Numbered from the stretch's first letter, positions 6,603 to 16,170 are shown. The stretch is DNA of 39,133 bases from Erythrobacter sp. (GCA_030148605.1 JASBTD010000065.1:1-39133), one strand, 5' to 3'. Numbers and translations: made by a program. Notes: generated by a model not told the origin, from the sequence alone.

Positions 6603-8582
6603 ATGAGCCTCGATCCCGCCCGTCTCCAACCTATGGCCAATGCGATCCGCGCCTTGTCGATGGACGCAGTTCAAGCGGCCAATTCGGGTCACCCCGGCAT
6701 GCCGATGGGCATGGCAGACGTGGCGAGCGTGCTGTGGTCGAAATATCTGAAGTTCGATCCTGCTGCGCCGGATTGGGCAGACCGTGACCGTTTCGTGCTG
6801 TCTGCCGGTCACGGCTCCATGCTGATCTACAGCTTGCTCTATCTGTCGGGATACGAGCAGCCCACAATCGGCGACATTCGCAACTTCCGCCAATTGGGCA
6901 GCCCATGCGCGGGCCACCCGGAAAACTTCCTGCTGCCGGGCGTTGAATGCACCACCGGGCCATTGGGCCAGGGGCTTGCCATGGCGGTGGGCATGGCCAT
7001 GGCCGAGCGGCATCTCAATGCTGTGTTTGGTGACGATCTGGTCGATCACCGGACCTGGGTGGTCGCTGGCGACGGTTGCCTGATGGAAGGTATCAATCAC
7101 GAAGCGATCGGCCTTGCAGGCCATTTGGGCCTGGGGCGCCTGATCGTGCTGTGGGATGACAACAACATCACCATCGATGGCGGTACAGACCTGTCGACCA
7201 GTGAAGACATCAAGGCACGCTACGCCGCGACAGGTTGGCATGTCGCCAGCTGCGACGGGCATGATTTCGCTGATATTGCCCGCGCAATCGATGAAGCGGT
7301 GGCCGATGGTCGCCCTTCGCTGGTCGCCTGCAAGACTGTGATCGGCAAGGGTGCCCCCAATAAGCAGGGCACCAGCGCCACCCATGGCGCACCACTGGGC
7401 GCGGACGAGATCGCCGCTGCGCGGGAAGAACTGGGCTGGACGCATGAGCCCTTTGTCGTGCCCGATGATATCCTGGCGGACTGGCGCGCGACGGCAGAGC
7501 GCGGCAAGGAAGCGCATTGTGCATGGGCAGGGCGGCTTGATGCCTCCTCAGACAAGACCGAGTTCACGCGCCGGATGGCAGGTGAGCTGCCGCATGGCGA
7601 TGCGATGAAGAATTACGTCGCTTCGCTGATCGCCGAACCGAAGAAGGTCGCGACCCGCAAAGCGAGCGAAATGGCGCTGGCTGAGATCAATCCGCGCCTG
7701 CCCGACACGATTGGCGGCAGCGCCGATTTGACCGGATCGAACAACACCAAGGCTGGCGGCATCGAAGCCTTCAGCGCAGAGAATTACAGCGGGCGTTACG
7801 TTTATTACGGCATCCGTGAATTCGGCATGGCGGCGGCGATGAACGGCATGGCGCTGCATGGCGGCGTGATCCCCTATGGCGGGACATTCCTGGTGTTCAC
7901 CGATTATGCCCGCGGTGCAATCCGCCTCTCCGCCCTGCAACAAACCCGCGTGATCTATGTCATGACCCATGACAGCATCGGGCTGGGTGAAGACGGCCCC
8001 ACGCACCAACCGGTCGAGCATCTCGCTTCGCTGCGCGCGATGCCCAATCTGCTGGTTTTGCGCCCGGCCGACGTGGTCGAAACCGCAGAGGCGTGGGAAA
8101 TCGCGCTCAAGCAGGCTAATCGCCCCAGCGTTTTGGCGCTGAGCCGCCAGAACCTGCCGCAAGTCCGGCTTGAGATGGCGGGCGAAAACCTTTCCGCGCG
8201 CGGGGGCTATCGACTGAAAGGGGCTGAGGCAGCGCGCAAGGTTGTGATCGCTGCAACGGGTTCCGAAGTCGAGGTGGCGCTCGAATGTGCGAAGGCGCTT
8301 GAACAGCAAGGCGTAGGTGCCGATGTTGTGTCGATGGTATCGACCGAATTGTTCGAGGAGCAGTCAGCTGATTATCGCGCAGACGTATTCCCCGCCGATT
8401 GCCTGAAAGTTTCGATAGAAGCAGGCACGACTTTCGGTTGGGAGCGCTATACCGGCAATGACGGGCTCAATATCGGCATTGACCGGTTTGGTGCATCAGC
8501 CCCGGCAGAAGAGCTGTTTGCCAAATTCGGTTTCACTGCGGAGGCAATTGTCCCGCAAATCATGAATAAACTCAACGGATAA
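6603..8582 (+). CDS. tkt: Transketolase
   Basis: Thiamine-diphosphate enzyme that transfers two-carbon ketol units in the pentose phosphate pathway. It is 659 residues, the normal length. The N terminus [26 protein letters not shown] is the standard transketolase opening. [18 protein letters not shown]...DDNN is the thiamine-diphosphate/Mg motif. The pyrimidine-binding domain shows [17 protein letters not shown] and [18 protein letters not shown] placed the start at ATG 6603, with AGGAG at 6588-6592, because the upstream in-frame extension from 6438 is unlike the family. The gene is followed 15 bases later by gap, and tkt-gap-pgk probably form one transcription unit feeding triose/pentose interconversion. 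Confidence 0.96.
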   Translation: MSLDPARLQPMANAIRALSMDAVQAANSGHPGMPMGMADVASVLWSKYLKFDPAAPDWADRDRFVLSAGHGSMLIYSLLYLSGYEQPTIGDIRNFRQLGSPCAGHPENFLLPGVECTTGPLGQGLAMAVGMAMAERHLNAVFGDDLVDHRTWVVAGDGCLMEGINHEAIGLAGHLGLGRLIVLWDDNNITIDGGTDLSTSEDIKARYAATGWHVASCDGHDFADIARAIDEAVADGRPSLVACKTVIGKGAPNKQGTSATHGAPLGADEIAAAREELGWTHEPFVVPDDILADWRATAERGKEAHCAWAGRLDASSDKTEFTRRMAGELPHGDAMKNYVASLIAEPKKVATRKASEMALAEINPRLPDTIGGSADLTGSNNTKAGGIEAFSAENYSGRYVYYGIREFGMAAAMNGMALHGGVIPYGGTFLVFTDYARGAIRLSALQQTRVIYVMTHDSIGLGEDGPTHQPVEHLASLRAMPNLLVLRPADVVETAEAWEIALKQANRPSVLALSRQNLPQVRLEMAGENLSARGGYRLKGAEAARKVVIAATGSEVEVALECAKALEQQGVGADVVSMVSTELFEEQSADYRADVFPADCLKVSIEAGTTFGWERYTGNDGLNIGIDRFGASAPAEELFAKFGFTAEAIVPQIMNKLNG

Positions 8583-8597
8583 GCAGGAGTTTCCCCC

Positions 8598-9605
8598 ATG
8601 GCGACTAAGGTTGCAATCAACGGTTTCGGACGTATCGGTCGCCTGGTGGCGCGCGCCATTCTGGAGCGCAGCGACCATGATCTTGAGCTGGTCTCTATCA
8701 ATGATCTGGCGGATACCAAGTCAAACGCGCTGCTGTTCCAGTATGACAGCACCCATGGCCGCTTTCCCGGAACGGTGGAAGTTGGCGACAAGGCGATCAT
8801 CGTCAACGGCAAGTCGATTGCGGTAACCAGCGAGCGTGATCCCGGCAATCTGCCGCATGGCGAGATGGGGATCGATCTGGTGATGGAATGCACCGGCTTT
8901 TTCCAGTCGCATGAAGCTGCCGAACCGCATTTGAAGGCCGGCGCGAAGCGGGTGCTGATCTCTGCTCCTGCGAAGAACGTCTCCGCAACGATCGTTTATG
9001 GTGTGAACCACGATGTGCTGACCGCTGATGACGTGATTGTTTCAAACGCCAGCTGCACCACCAACTGCCTCTCGCCGATGGCGAAGGTGTTGCATGAGAC
9101 TGTGGGCATCGAGCGCGGCTTCATGACCACGATCCACAGCTATACCAATGACCAGCGCATGCTCGACCAGATGCATGGTGATATGCGCCGTGCGCGAGGC
9201 GGGGCGCAGAACATGATCCCGACTACAACGGGCGCAGCGCGCGCCGTTGGCCTGGTTCTGCCTGAGCTGGCTGGCAAGCTTGACGGTTCATCGGTTCGTG
9301 TACCTACGCCGAATGTCTCGCTGGTTGATCTGGTGTTCACCCCGGGCCGTGACACTTCCGCTGAAGAATTGAACGCGGCGCTCAAGGCAGCAGCCGAAGG
9401 CAAGATGAAGGGCGTGCTCGACTATACCGATCAGCCGCTCGTCAGCAGCGACTTCAACCACTATCCGGCAAGCTCGACCATCGACAGCCTGGAAACCTCG
9501 GTGATGGAAGGCAAGCTGTGCCGTGTCGTTTCATGGTATGATAACGAATGGGGCTTCTCCAACCGCATGATCGATACTGCGGGCGTGATGGCAAAGTTCC
9601 TTTAA
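8598..9605 (+). CDS. gap: Glyceraldehyde-3-phosphate dehydrogenase
   Basis: Interconverts glyceraldehyde 3-phosphate and 1,3-bisphosphoglycerate with NAD(P). It is 335 residues, the normal length. The Rossmann motif INGFGRIGR is at residues ~7-15, the catalytic cysteine is Cys153 in [10 protein letters not shown], and the C terminus has [12 protein letters not shown]. The segment SINDLAD after the second strand suggests NAD preference, but cofactor use cannot be settled by eye. The ribosome binding site is GCAGGAG. It is separated from pgk by a repeat-filled spacer. Confidence 0.97.
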   Translation: MATKVAINGFGRIGRLVARAILERSDHDLELVSINDLADTKSNALLFQYDSTHGRFPGTVEVGDKAIIVNGKSIAVTSERDPGNLPHGEMGIDLVMECTGFFQSHEAAEPHLKAGAKRVLISAPAKNVSATIVYGVNHDVLTADDVIVSNASCTTNCLSPMAKVLHETVGIERGFMTTIHSYTNDQRMLDQMHGDMRRARGGAQNMIPTTTGAARAVGLVLPELAGKLDGSSVRVPTPNVSLVDLVFTPGRDTSAEELNAALKAAAEGKMKGVLDYTDQPLVSSDFNHYPASSTIDSLETSVMEGKLCRVVSWYDNEWGFSNRMIDTAGVMAKFL

Positions 9606-9611
9606 GTGTTA

Positions 9612-9741
9612 TCCTCCCCGGCTCGGGGAGGGGGACCATCCGCAGGATGGTGGAGGGGAGTGGCCATATTCGCCGCGCTAACTGAAAATCCCCTCCGTCA
9701 TCCGCTTGCAGCGGCTGCCACCTCCCCGTAGCGGAGAGGAT
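9612..9741. repeat. REPIN-like pair of inverted palindromic units between gap and pgk
   Basis: Two hairpin-bearing units in opposite orientation fill the gap-pgk spacer. The left unit begins with CCTCCCCG-gct-CGGGGAGG (9613-9631), followed by CCATCC-gca-GGATGG (9636-9650) and GGAGGGGA. The right unit, read inward from its far end, has the counterpart hairpin CCTCCCCG-tag-CGGAGAGG (9721-9739), CCGC-ttgca-GCGG (9702-9714) and TCCCCTCC (9689-9696). About 28 AT-richer bases separate them. This matches the REP-spacer-inverted REP layout of REPINs. In RNA, either unit would be a stable hairpin that could attenuate or stabilise the gap/pgk message. Confidence 0.75.
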
Positions 9742-9753
9742 AGGAGAGTGAAA

Positions 9754-10953
9754 ATGACAGCTTTCAAAACCCTCGACGATCTTGGCGATGTTAGCGGCAA
9801 GGTCGCGCTGGTTCGCGTCGATTTGAATCTTCCGATGAAGGACGGATCGGCGACTGATTTGACCCGGGTGGAAGCTGTTAAACCCACCATCCTCGAACTG
9901 AGCGAAAAGGGCGCGAAAGTGCTTTTGCTCGCGCATTTCGGGCGTCCGAGCGGCAAGCGCAGCTCAGTGCTTTCGACCAGCATGGTGGTGGGTGATGTCG
10001 AAGGCGTGCTGGGCAAGGAACTGATGTTCATACCCGAGATTGCCGGGCCGGTGGTTGAGCAGAGTGTCGGCATCTTGCGCAATGGCGATATTGGCTTGCT
10101 CGATAACACCCGTTTCTGGCCGGGCGAAGAAGCCAATGATGCCGAACTTGCCAAAGCGATTGCGGCAGTGGGCGATTTTTACGTCAACGATGCCTTCTCC
10201 GCCGCGCACCGCGCGCATGCGACCACGGAAGGCCTGGCGCATCTTCTGCCAGCCTATGCCGGGCGCGCGATGGAAAAAGAGCTCAAGGCGCTTGATGCTG
10301 CGCTTGGCACGCCGCAAACACCGGTCGCAGCCGTGGTGGGCGGGGCGAAGGTTTCGACCAAGCTTGCGGTGCTGGAAAACCTCGTCGGCAAGGTTCAGCA
10401 TCTCATCATTGGTGGCGGGATGGCGAACACTTTCCTTGCGGCGCGCGGCGTGAATGTCGGCAAGTCGCTATGCGAGCATGACCTGACTGCAACCGCCAAC
10501 GCGATCATGGACAAGGCCGATCACGCGGGATGCACCGTCCATCTGCCATATGATGTTGTAGTTGCTAAGGAATTTGCGCCGAATCCAACTTCACTGCGCA
10601 CGTGCAATGTGCATGAAGTTAGTGAAGATGAGATGATCCTCGATATCGGCCCTCAAGCCGTCGAAGCATTGGCCGATGTGCTCAAGACCTGCCGCACGCT
10701 GGTATGGAATGGCCCGCTCGGTGCATTCGAAACTCCGCCGTTCGATGAGGCGACAATTGCCCTCGCGCGCACTGCCGCTGCGCTTACGCAAGAAGGCTCG
10801 CTGACTTCGGTTGCTGGTGGTGGTGACACTGTCGCGGCGCTTGCGCATGCTGGTGTGACGGACGACGTGACCTATATCTCTACCGCAGGCGGTGCTTTCC
10901 TTGAATGGATGGAAGGCAAGGAACTGCCCGGCGTTTCAGCACTCAGCGCTTAG
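9754..10953 (+). CDS. pgk: Phosphoglycerate kinase
   Basis: Interconverts 1,3-bisphosphoglycerate + ADP and 3-phosphoglycerate + ATP. It is 399 residues, the normal length. Signatures are GKVALVRVDLNLPMKDG (N-terminal substrate domain), LLAHFGRPSG, NDAFSAAHRAHAT, the nucleotide-binding VVGGAKVSTKLAVLENL, and the C-terminal TSVAGGGDTVAALAHAG. I placed the start at ATG 9754, behind AGGAGAG at 9742-9747. An upstream extension from 9706 would translate the repeat. The stop overlaps the convergent flavodoxin-fold gene by 4 bases. Confidence 0.97.
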   Translation: MTAFKTLDDLGDVSGKVALVRVDLNLPMKDGSATDLTRVEAVKPTILELSEKGAKVLLLAHFGRPSGKRSSVLSTSMVVGDVEGVLGKELMFIPEIAGPVVEQSVGILRNGDIGLLDNTRFWPGEEANDAELAKAIAAVGDFYVNDAFSAAHRAHATTEGLAHLLPAYAGRAMEKELKALDAALGTPQTPVAAVVGGAKVSTKLAVLENLVGKVQHLIIGGGMANTFLAARGVNVGKSLCEHDLTATANAIMDKADHAGCTVHLPYDVVVAKEFAPNPTSLRTCNVHEVSEDEMILDIGPQAVEALADVLKTCRTLVWNGPLGAFETPPFDEATIALARTAAALTQEGSLTSVAGGGDTVAALAHAGVTDDVTYISTAGGAFLEWMEGKELPGVSALSA

Positions 10954-11705
10954 CGATATTCGGGGTAGGACGCGTCGAACCGGTGCCCTTCGTTCCATAG
11001 CTCGCGTGAATTGCCATGTGCTGGCAAACCGCCTGCATCTTTCAACATACGCGCCATGTGCATCAGGTTCCATGTCATGAAGGTTGTGTTGCGGCGAGTG
11101 AAGTCATTGTCGAAGCCGGCCCGTGACCCATCATCTAGCTCGTCACCAAAACTTGGGCCCGGTCCCGCTTCGCCGATCCACCCCGCATCTGCCTGAGGCG
11201 GGATTGTGAAGCCAACGTGCTGCATGCCGTAAAGCACGCCCATGCCGACGTGTTTGATCCCGTCTTCATTCCCTGTGACCACGCACCCCCCGGTCTTGCC
11301 ATAGAAGATATACTGGCCCTTATCGTTGGTCTGGCCGGAATGGGCATAGAACTTCTCGATGATGAGCTGGCAAACCGAACTCTTCTCGCCCAGCCAGATT
11401 GGTGTGCCGAGCACGACAATGTCAGCTGCTTGAACCTGTGGCCAGATCTGCGGCCAGTCATCTCGCTCCGCCCCATGTTCGGTCATGTCGGGATAGACGC
11501 CGTACGCAAGCTGATAGTCGGTCGCTCGCAAGCGCTCCACTTTCACCCCATTGCGCCGCATGATTTCTGCAGACATGTCGATCAAAGTGTCGGTGTGTGA
11601 GGCTTGCGGCGAATATTTCAGTGTGCAGTTTATAAACAGCGCATGCAGATCGCTGAAATCGGTCTGGTTCGTTTCACACAAATTGCTCTGGGTCTCATCA
11701 AGCAT
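10950..11705 (-). CDS. Flavodoxin-fold NAD(P)H-dependent FMN reductase family protein
   Basis: A 251-residue cytoplasmic flavoprotein by fold. The opening HALFINCTLKYSPQASHTDTLI corresponds to the phosphate-binding loop of NADPH-dependent FMN reductases. ADIVVLGTPIWLGEKSSVCQLIIEKFY and YGKTGGCVVTGNEDGIKHV are the flavin-contact segments (compare TPIYWG/TGGNEDG in the family). The substrate is unknown; quinone or FMN reduction is likely. I chose ATG 11705, with GGGAGAGG directly upstream, over the in-frame ATG at 11735. It is encoded opposite the glycolytic genes and divergent from the aldolase gene. Confidence 0.85.
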   Translation of the reverse strand: MLDETQSNLCETNQTDFSDLHALFINCTLKYSPQASHTDTLIDMSAEIMRRNGVKVERLRATDYQLAYGVYPDMTEHGAERDDWPQIWPQVQAADIVVLGTPIWLGEKSSVCQLIIEKFYAHSGQTNDKGQYIFYGKTGGCVVTGNEDGIKHVGMGVLYGMQHVGFTIPPQADAGWIGEAGPGPSFGDELDDGSRAGFDNDFTRRNTTFMTWNLMHMARMLKDAGGLPAHGNSRELWNEGHRFDASYPEYR

Positions 11706-11851
11706 GGCCTCTCCCGGATTGATACGCTCATTCAACGCACAAATCGGCCAATAAGTTTCGAAAAGCGTGTTTTAGCATGTTGCCGCGCATGGGCCCGCTG
11801 GTTAAGCCGCGGGCATTCGTATGCATAGATCCATCAAGCAGGAACTGACTC

Positions 11852-12742
11852 ATGAATGCTGACCAGATGACCGCCAAAATTGCCACCGGCGAAGGCTTTA
11901 TTGCCGCGCTTGACCAGTCTGGCGGATCAACCCCCAAGGCCTTGCGCGGCTATGGCGTGGAAGACAGCGAATGGTCGGGTGATGATGAGATGTATGCAGC
12001 CATCCACGCGATGCGCAGCCGGGTGATCACTGCACCAAGCTTTGCCAGCGGAAAGGTGATCGGGGCGATCCTGTTCGAGAAAACCATGGACGGTTTGGTT
12101 GAAGGCATACCGACGCCCGATGCGCTAAAACAACGCGGTGTTGTCCCTTTCATCAAGGTCGACCAGGGCCTTGAGGATGAAGCGGATGGCGTCCAGCTGA
12201 TGAAGGAAATGACGAAGCTTGACGCGCTGCTCGACAAGTCAGTCACCGCCGGCATGTTCGGCACAAAGATGCGCTCGGTGATCAAGTCAGCCAATGCGGC
12301 AGGGATCGCCGCCAATGTTGCGCAGCAATTCGAGTACGGCAACCGGATCGCGGACAAGGGCCTCGTTCCGATGATCGAGCCGGAATATGACATCAATGCC
12401 AGCGATCGCGCCGAAGGCGAACAGATACTGTTGACAGAGATCATCAAGAACCTCGGTGCGCTGCCCGAGGGTCGCAAGGTGATGCTGAAGCTGTCCATCC
12501 CGGTTGAAGCCAATCTTTATGCACCCGCCATCGCGCACCCGAATGTATTGCGCGTTGTGGCGCTATCGGGCGGCTATTCGACCGATGACGCTTGCGAGCA
12601 TCTGGCGAAGAACAAGGGCATGATCGCGAGCTTCAGTCGTGGACTTCTGCAAGACCTGCGCAAAGGCCAATCGGATCAGGAATTCGACGCTGCGCTTGGC
12701 AAGGCTATCGACCAGATCGCGGCGGCGTCTGCAGCTGGTTAG
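11852..12742 (+). CDS. Class I fructose-bisphosphate aldolase
   Basis: Cleaves or forms fructose 1,6-bisphosphate through a Schiff-base lysine. It is 296 residues, the length of the short bacterial class I aldolases. Signatures are GFIAALDQSGGSTPKAL, VIGAILFEKTMDG, VVPFIKVDQGLE, LVPMIEPEYD and KVMLKLSIP, which carries the probable Schiff-base lysine. No zinc-binding class II motifs are present. The ribosome binding site is AGCAGGAAC. It completes a tkt-gap-pgk-aldolase neighbourhood, although the reductase gene on the other strand separates it from pgk, so it has its own promoter region (11736-11851). Confidence 0.94.
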   Translation: MNADQMTAKIATGEGFIAALDQSGGSTPKALRGYGVEDSEWSGDDEMYAAIHAMRSRVITAPSFASGKVIGAILFEKTMDGLVEGIPTPDALKQRGVVPFIKVDQGLEDEADGVQLMKEMTKLDALLDKSVTAGMFGTKMRSVIKSANAAGIAANVAQQFEYGNRIADKGLVPMIEPEYDINASDRAEGEQILLTEIIKNLGALPEGRKVMLKLSIPVEANLYAPAIAHPNVLRVVALSGGYSTDDACEHLAKNKGMIASFSRGLLQDLRKGQSDQEFDAALGKAIDQIAAASAAG

Positions 12743-12745
12743 GGC

Positions 12746-13108
12746 TTAGCGTTCAGGTTCGAACAGATAAGTCAGCCCATATTCTGACAGCGGGATCGCG
12801 CCGTTCTCGCGAGCGCGAGCGTTTGTAGCAATCAGTGTAAGCCAACCGCCAGCAATCCGCAGCGGAACGCCCATTTCCATCGCGACCCCGGTGCGGCGTT
12901 TGCCGTCGAGCACAACAGTTGCAACAACCAGCCGCTCTTCGCGAAAGCACAATTCGCGATCGGGGCAGCGCGTGTCTTCGAGCACGCCAACGGTGTAGAG
13001 CGAAGGCCCTTCGAACAGATCGACCTGCTCGAACATGGCAACTTCGGTTGCCACTGGGCCGGATGCTGCAGCGAGCATGGCGGCGCTGCTTAAAAGGGAT
13101 GCGAACAT
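12746..13108 (-). CDS. Small exported protein related to the neighbouring lipoprotein
   Basis: A 120-residue protein with a signal peptide (MFASLLSSAAMLAAASGPVATE). The mature part contains VLEDTRCPDRELCFREERLVVATVVL and later GVPLRIAGGWLTLI and GLTYLF. It aligns by eye with the lipoprotein encoded at 13205-13633 (VTEDSRCPIEADCVWEGRVLVETQL; SAPLRINKGMLSI; YRFAFSF), so the two appear to be paralogues from a tandem duplication. The two cysteines of RCP...C are conserved and could form a disulfide in the periplasm. The function is unknown. Confidence 0.75.
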   Translation of the reverse strand: MFASLLSSAAMLAAASGPVATEVAMFEQVDLFEGPSLYTVGVLEDTRCPDRELCFREERLVVATVVLDGKRRTGVAMEMGVPLRIAGGWLTLIATNARARENGAIPLSEYGLTYLFEPER

Positions 13109-13204
13109 AAGGCTGACCTCCGATTGATGCGAAGGTTAAACCATTCGAAACCATGTGTCTGCCGCATGCACGAGCGCATCCCGCATTGGCACAGTTTGCA
13201 GCCA

Positions 13205-13633
13205 CTATTGCGCTGAGTTTTCTGCCGGGTCTTCATCCATGATGTCAGGAACAAAGCTGAAGGCGAAGCGATAGCTATCAGGCGGGATCGGCGACCACTC
13301 GACTGACATTTCTGGCGCGACTTCGGCGATAGAAAGCATACCCTTGTTGATCCGCAAGGGTGCGCTGGTGTCGAGAGCCACTGTGATCACCTCGTGCCCC
13401 AGTTCCAGTTGTGTTTCGACCAGCACGCGGCCTTCCCACACGCAATCGGCTTCGATCGGGCAGCGGCTGTCTTCGGTCACCTCGATCGGTCTTGCCGCTA
13501 TGCCGTGACCAATCTGCTGAAGCTCGCCCAGCGCTACGCAATCATACTGCCGACAGCCCGGGATCTCCTGTGGCGTGGCACAGGCACTCACTGCGGAAGC
13601 CGCAAGCGTAATCAGAAGAACGCTTTCCTTCAT
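13205..13633 (-). CDS. Predicted lipoprotein with DSRCP...CVWEG motif
   Basis: A 142-residue predicted lipoprotein. The signal peptide ends in a lipobox (VSAC, Cys18) followed by ATPQEIPGCRQYDC, so it is probably anchored in the membrane facing the periplasm. The mature part has DSRCPIEADCVWEGRVLVET, a motif I associate with an uncharacterised bacterial exported family, and the same core as the protein at 12746-13108. I chose ATG 13633; an upstream ATG at 13669 would put charged residues before the signal peptide. It is divergent from thiE, with a 34-base spacer. The function is unknown. Confidence 0.78.
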   Translation of the reverse strand: MKESVLLITLAASAVSACATPQEIPGCRQYDCVALGELQQIGHGIAARPIEVTEDSRCPIEADCVWEGRVLVETQLELGHEVITVALDTSAPLRINKGMLSIAEVAPEMSVEWSPIPPDSYRFAFSFVPDIMDEDPAENSAQ

Positions 13634-13667
13634 TGCGCAATCATTGCGGAACGTTATTGAGCGCTGC

Positions 13668-14306
13668 ATGAACGAGAGCCTCCCAGCGACACAGCTTTAC
13701 CTTATCTCGCCTCAAGATGTGAGCGGCGATTTCCCTGAGCGTTTGGCGCGCGCCATTGATGCGGGTGGGGGCTTGGTCACTGCGTTCCAGTTCCGCGTGA
13801 AGGATATCGACCAGCACGAGGCGGCGCGACTCGCTGAGCCGCTTCAGGCTATCTGTGCCGAACGCGATGTCGCGTTCATCGTCAATGACAGCATTTCGCT
13901 GGCGAAACGGCTGAAGGCGGATGGAGTCCATCTGGGCCAGAAGGACGGTGATCCAAGGCAAGCGCGCGACGAACTGGGCCGCGAAGCACAGATTGGCGTA
14001 ACCTGCCATGACAGCAAGCATTTGGCGATGGAGGCTGGCGAAGCAGGCGCCGACTATGTCGCTTTCGGGGCATTCTTTCCGTCGACAACCAAGGAAACGG
14101 AATACCATCCTGAGCCGGGATTGCTCAGCTGGTGGTCTCAGCTGTTCGAGATTCCCTGTGTCGCGATCGGCGGAATTACGCCTGCCAATTGCGGAGCGCT
14201 GGTTGTAGCAGGCGCGGATTTTCTTGCTGTCTCAGGCGCAATTTGGAACGGGGATGAGGCGGAAGCCGTGAAAGCATTCGCATCCGCGATTACCGCCGCG
14301 AACTAG
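13668..14306 (+). CDS. thiE: Thiamine phosphate synthase family protein
   Basis: Joins the thiazole and pyrimidine halves of thiamine. It is 212 residues, the normal ThiE length. It shows a TIM-barrel pattern with FQFRVKD (compare QLR-K in ThiE), AFIVNDSISLAKRLKADGVHLGQKDGD, IGVTCHDSKHLAMEAGEAGADYVAFGAFFPSTTK, and the phosphate-binding IPCVAIGGITPANC. The FxFRVKD start is slightly unusual for ThiE, and it could be a ThiE/TenI-like paralogue. I chose ATG 13668 because the upstream in-frame region from 13575 is antisense to the lipoprotein signal peptide. It stands alone, without other thi genes in the window. Confidence 0.88.
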   Translation: MNESLPATQLYLISPQDVSGDFPERLARAIDAGGGLVTAFQFRVKDIDQHEAARLAEPLQAICAERDVAFIVNDSISLAKRLKADGVHLGQKDGDPRQARDELGREAQIGVTCHDSKHLAMEAGEAGADYVAFGAFFPSTTKETEYHPEPGLLSWWSQLFEIPCVAIGGITPANCGALVVAGADFLAVSGAIWNGDEAEAVKAFASAITAAN

Positions 14307-14650
14307 CCCACCCGCACGCAGATCATCCGGCCGGTCGTGCCGTCCTTATTGATCGCGCGTAATTCGTTCGTTCCGGTTCGCCTGAGCTGTTGCCCGTTTT
14401 TGGGGCCTGCGGTGAAAGTGAGTTCGTCGCCTTTCATGATGTAGGTGCCGCGTCCCTCAGGGCTGCGATAGCGTGACGCGCGCGAGATCGTGAAACCTTC
14501 GCCTTCCAGCGGGATCCATGCCGCGCCAGCTGCATCGCCGGGCAAGGCGCACTCATAGGGGCCGTGCGGCATGGTCTTCAGAATGTCAGCCTGTGCCGGG
14601 GTGTGAATTACAACAGCAGCAAGCAAGGTGGCGATAGCGATCCGTTTCAT
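14303..14650 (-). CDS. Small exported protein of unknown function
   Basis: A 115-residue protein with a signal peptide (MKRIAIATLLAAVVIHTPAQA, cleavage before DILK). The mature part is PHGPYECALPGDAAG...GTYIMKGDELTFTAGPKNG...GRMICVRVG. It is beta-rich with two cysteines (YEC and MIC) that may pair. The family was not recognised with certainty. An in-frame ATG at 14659 would add three residues. The 3' end overlaps the end of thiE by 4 bases. Confidence 0.72.
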   Translation of the reverse strand: MKRIAIATLLAAVVIHTPAQADILKTMPHGPYECALPGDAAGAAWIPLEGEGFTISRASRYRSPEGRGTYIMKGDELTFTAGPKNGQQLRRTGTNELRAINKDGTTGRMICVRVG

Positions 14651-14779
14651 GGCGCGCATGCCTATCATGTCTCTCCATGCGCATCCAGCATCCTTGCCCC
14701 GCTTGAATAGCTCGGCTAAGGGCCCGCGCAACAATGTGCAGGGCAATGCTCTGCAGGTTCTTTGAAAAGGTAAGCTCCC

Positions 14780-15343
14780 ATGAAGATCAGCGGCGTCGAT
14801 ATCCGCCCCGGTAACATTCTCGAATATGAAGGCGGCATCTGGAAAGTTGCCAAGATCCAGCACACCCAGCCGGGCAAGGGCGGTGCCTACATGCAGGTCG
14901 AGATGAAGAACCTGCAGGATGGCCGGAAGACCAATGTCCGCTTCCGCAGCGCGGATACAGTCGAGAAGGTGCGCCTGGATACGCAGGATTACCAGTTCCT
15001 CTACGAAGATGGCGACATGCTGGTGTTCATGGATCAGAACACTTACGAACAGATCAACCTGCCGAGCGACTTGCTTGGCGATGCCCGCCCGTTCCTGCAG
15101 GACGGCATGCAGGTGAAGCTTGAGCTGTGGGAAGAAAAGCCGATCAGCGTAGAGCTGCCGCAGCAGGTCGAAGCCGAAATCGTCGAAGCGGACGCGGTGG
15201 TGAAGGGGCAGACCGCCTCTTCCAGCTACAAGCCTGCCGTTCTCGACAATGGCGTGCGCATCATGGTTCCGCCGCATATCGAAAGTGGCACACGGATCGT
15301 GGTCGATGTCTATGAGCAGACCTACGTCGGGAAGGCGAGCTAA
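14780..15343 (+). CDS. efp: Elongation factor P
   Basis: A ribosome-associated factor that relieves stalling at polyproline stretches. It is 187 residues and three-domain, the normal length. The N-terminal KOW-like domain holds [17 protein letters not shown]; Lys33 in PGKGGA is the position that receives a modification in many EF-Ps (the arginine variant modified by EarP is absent). The C-terminal [38 protein letters not shown] is the OB-fold signature. suhB follows 5 bases after the stop, so the two are probably cotranscribed. Confidence 0.97.
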   Translation: MKISGVDIRPGNILEYEGGIWKVAKIQHTQPGKGGAYMQVEMKNLQDGRKTNVRFRSADTVEKVRLDTQDYQFLYEDGDMLVFMDQNTYEQINLPSDLLGDARPFLQDGMQVKLELWEEKPISVELPQQVEAEIVEADAVVKGQTASSSYKPAVLDNGVRIMVPPHIESGTRIVVDVYEQTYVGKAS

Positions 15344-15348
15344 GCCCG

Positions 15349-16170
15349 ATGTCGATGTATTCTGGCCTCATTCGCGTAATGGAAAAGGCTGCTCGCAAGG
15401 CGGGCGGCAGGTTGCGGCGTGACTTTGGCGAAGTCGAACATTTGCAGGTGAGCCGCAAGGGGCCGGCGGACTTCGTTTCCAAGGCCGATATGCGGGCCGA
15501 GCGCACGATCTATGACGAGCTGCTTCATGCGCGCCCTGACTGGGGATTCGTGCTGGAAGAAGCCGGCATTATCGAAGGCGATCCCAACAAACCGCGCTGG
15601 ATTATCGACCCGCTCGACGGGACGAGCAATTTCCTGCACGGCATCCCGCATTTTGCGATCTCGATTGCTGTGCAGGAGCCCAAGCCTGACGGTTCCGGGT
15701 GGGGTGAAGTGACCGCTGGGGTGATCTACCAACCCATCACCGATGAGACATATTGGGCGGAGAAATCATCAGGTGCATGGCTGCAAGATGCCAGGTTGCG
15801 CGTATCAGCGCGTTCGCGCCTTTCGGATTCGCTGATTGCAACCGGCATTCCCTTCCAGGGTGCCGGTGATCCGGCGGAATGGATGAAGATTTACTCCGCG
15901 ATCGGCCCTGAGGTTGCTGGCATTCGCCGCTTTGGCGCTGCATCGCTGGACATGGCCTATGTCGCACAAGGCCGTTTTGACGGCTTCTGGGAAACCGGGC
16001 TGAGCGATTGGGATACGGCGGCGGGCTGCTTGTTGATCCGTGAAGCAGGCGGTTTTGTCAGCGATTTTCGCGGGCGTTCGCAGCCAATCCATGCGCAACA
16101 GGTGCTCGCAGCCAACGACGCACTTCACTCAAAGCTACACAAGCTGCTCGCGGGCGCTATAAAGGGTTGA
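15349..16170 (+). CDS. suhB: Inositol monophosphatase family protein
   Basis: A Mg-dependent phosphatase of the inositol-monophosphatase/SuhB family, 273 residues. It shows LEEAGIIEGD (metal-ligand Glu), WIIDPLDGTSNFLHGIPHFAISIAV (the DPLDGT metal-binding motif) and WDTAAGCLLIREAGGFVSDF (the WDxAAG motif). In E. coli SuhB also affects rRNA maturation and NusG-linked antitermination; whether that holds here cannot be seen. It lies directly behind efp. A second in-frame ATG (15355) is possible as start. Confidence 0.92.
   Translation: MSMYSGLIRVMEKAARKAGGRLRRDFGEVEHLQVSRKGPADFVSKADMRAERTIYDELLHARPDWGFVLEEAGIIEGDPNKPRWIIDPLDGTSNFLHGIPHFAISIAVQEPKPDGSGWGEVTAGVIYQPITDETYWAEKSSGAWLQDARLRVSARSRLSDSLIATGIPFQGAGDPAEWMKIYSAIGPEVAGIRRFGAASLDMAYVAQGRFDGFWETGLSDWDTAAGCLLIREAGGFVSDFRGRSQPIHAQQVLAANDALHSKLHKLLAGAIKG

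Noticed and set aside
6216..7517. Long open frame (433 codons) on the minus strand opposite tkt
   Set aside because: It overlaps transketolase almost entirely, has no recognisable domain, and its composition (many His, Arg, Gln) is typical of antisense frames in GC-rich codon-biased genes.
14651..15277. Upstream extension of the minus-strand exported protein through efp
   Set aside because: The extension runs antisense to efp; the signal peptide at ATG 14650 marks the true start.
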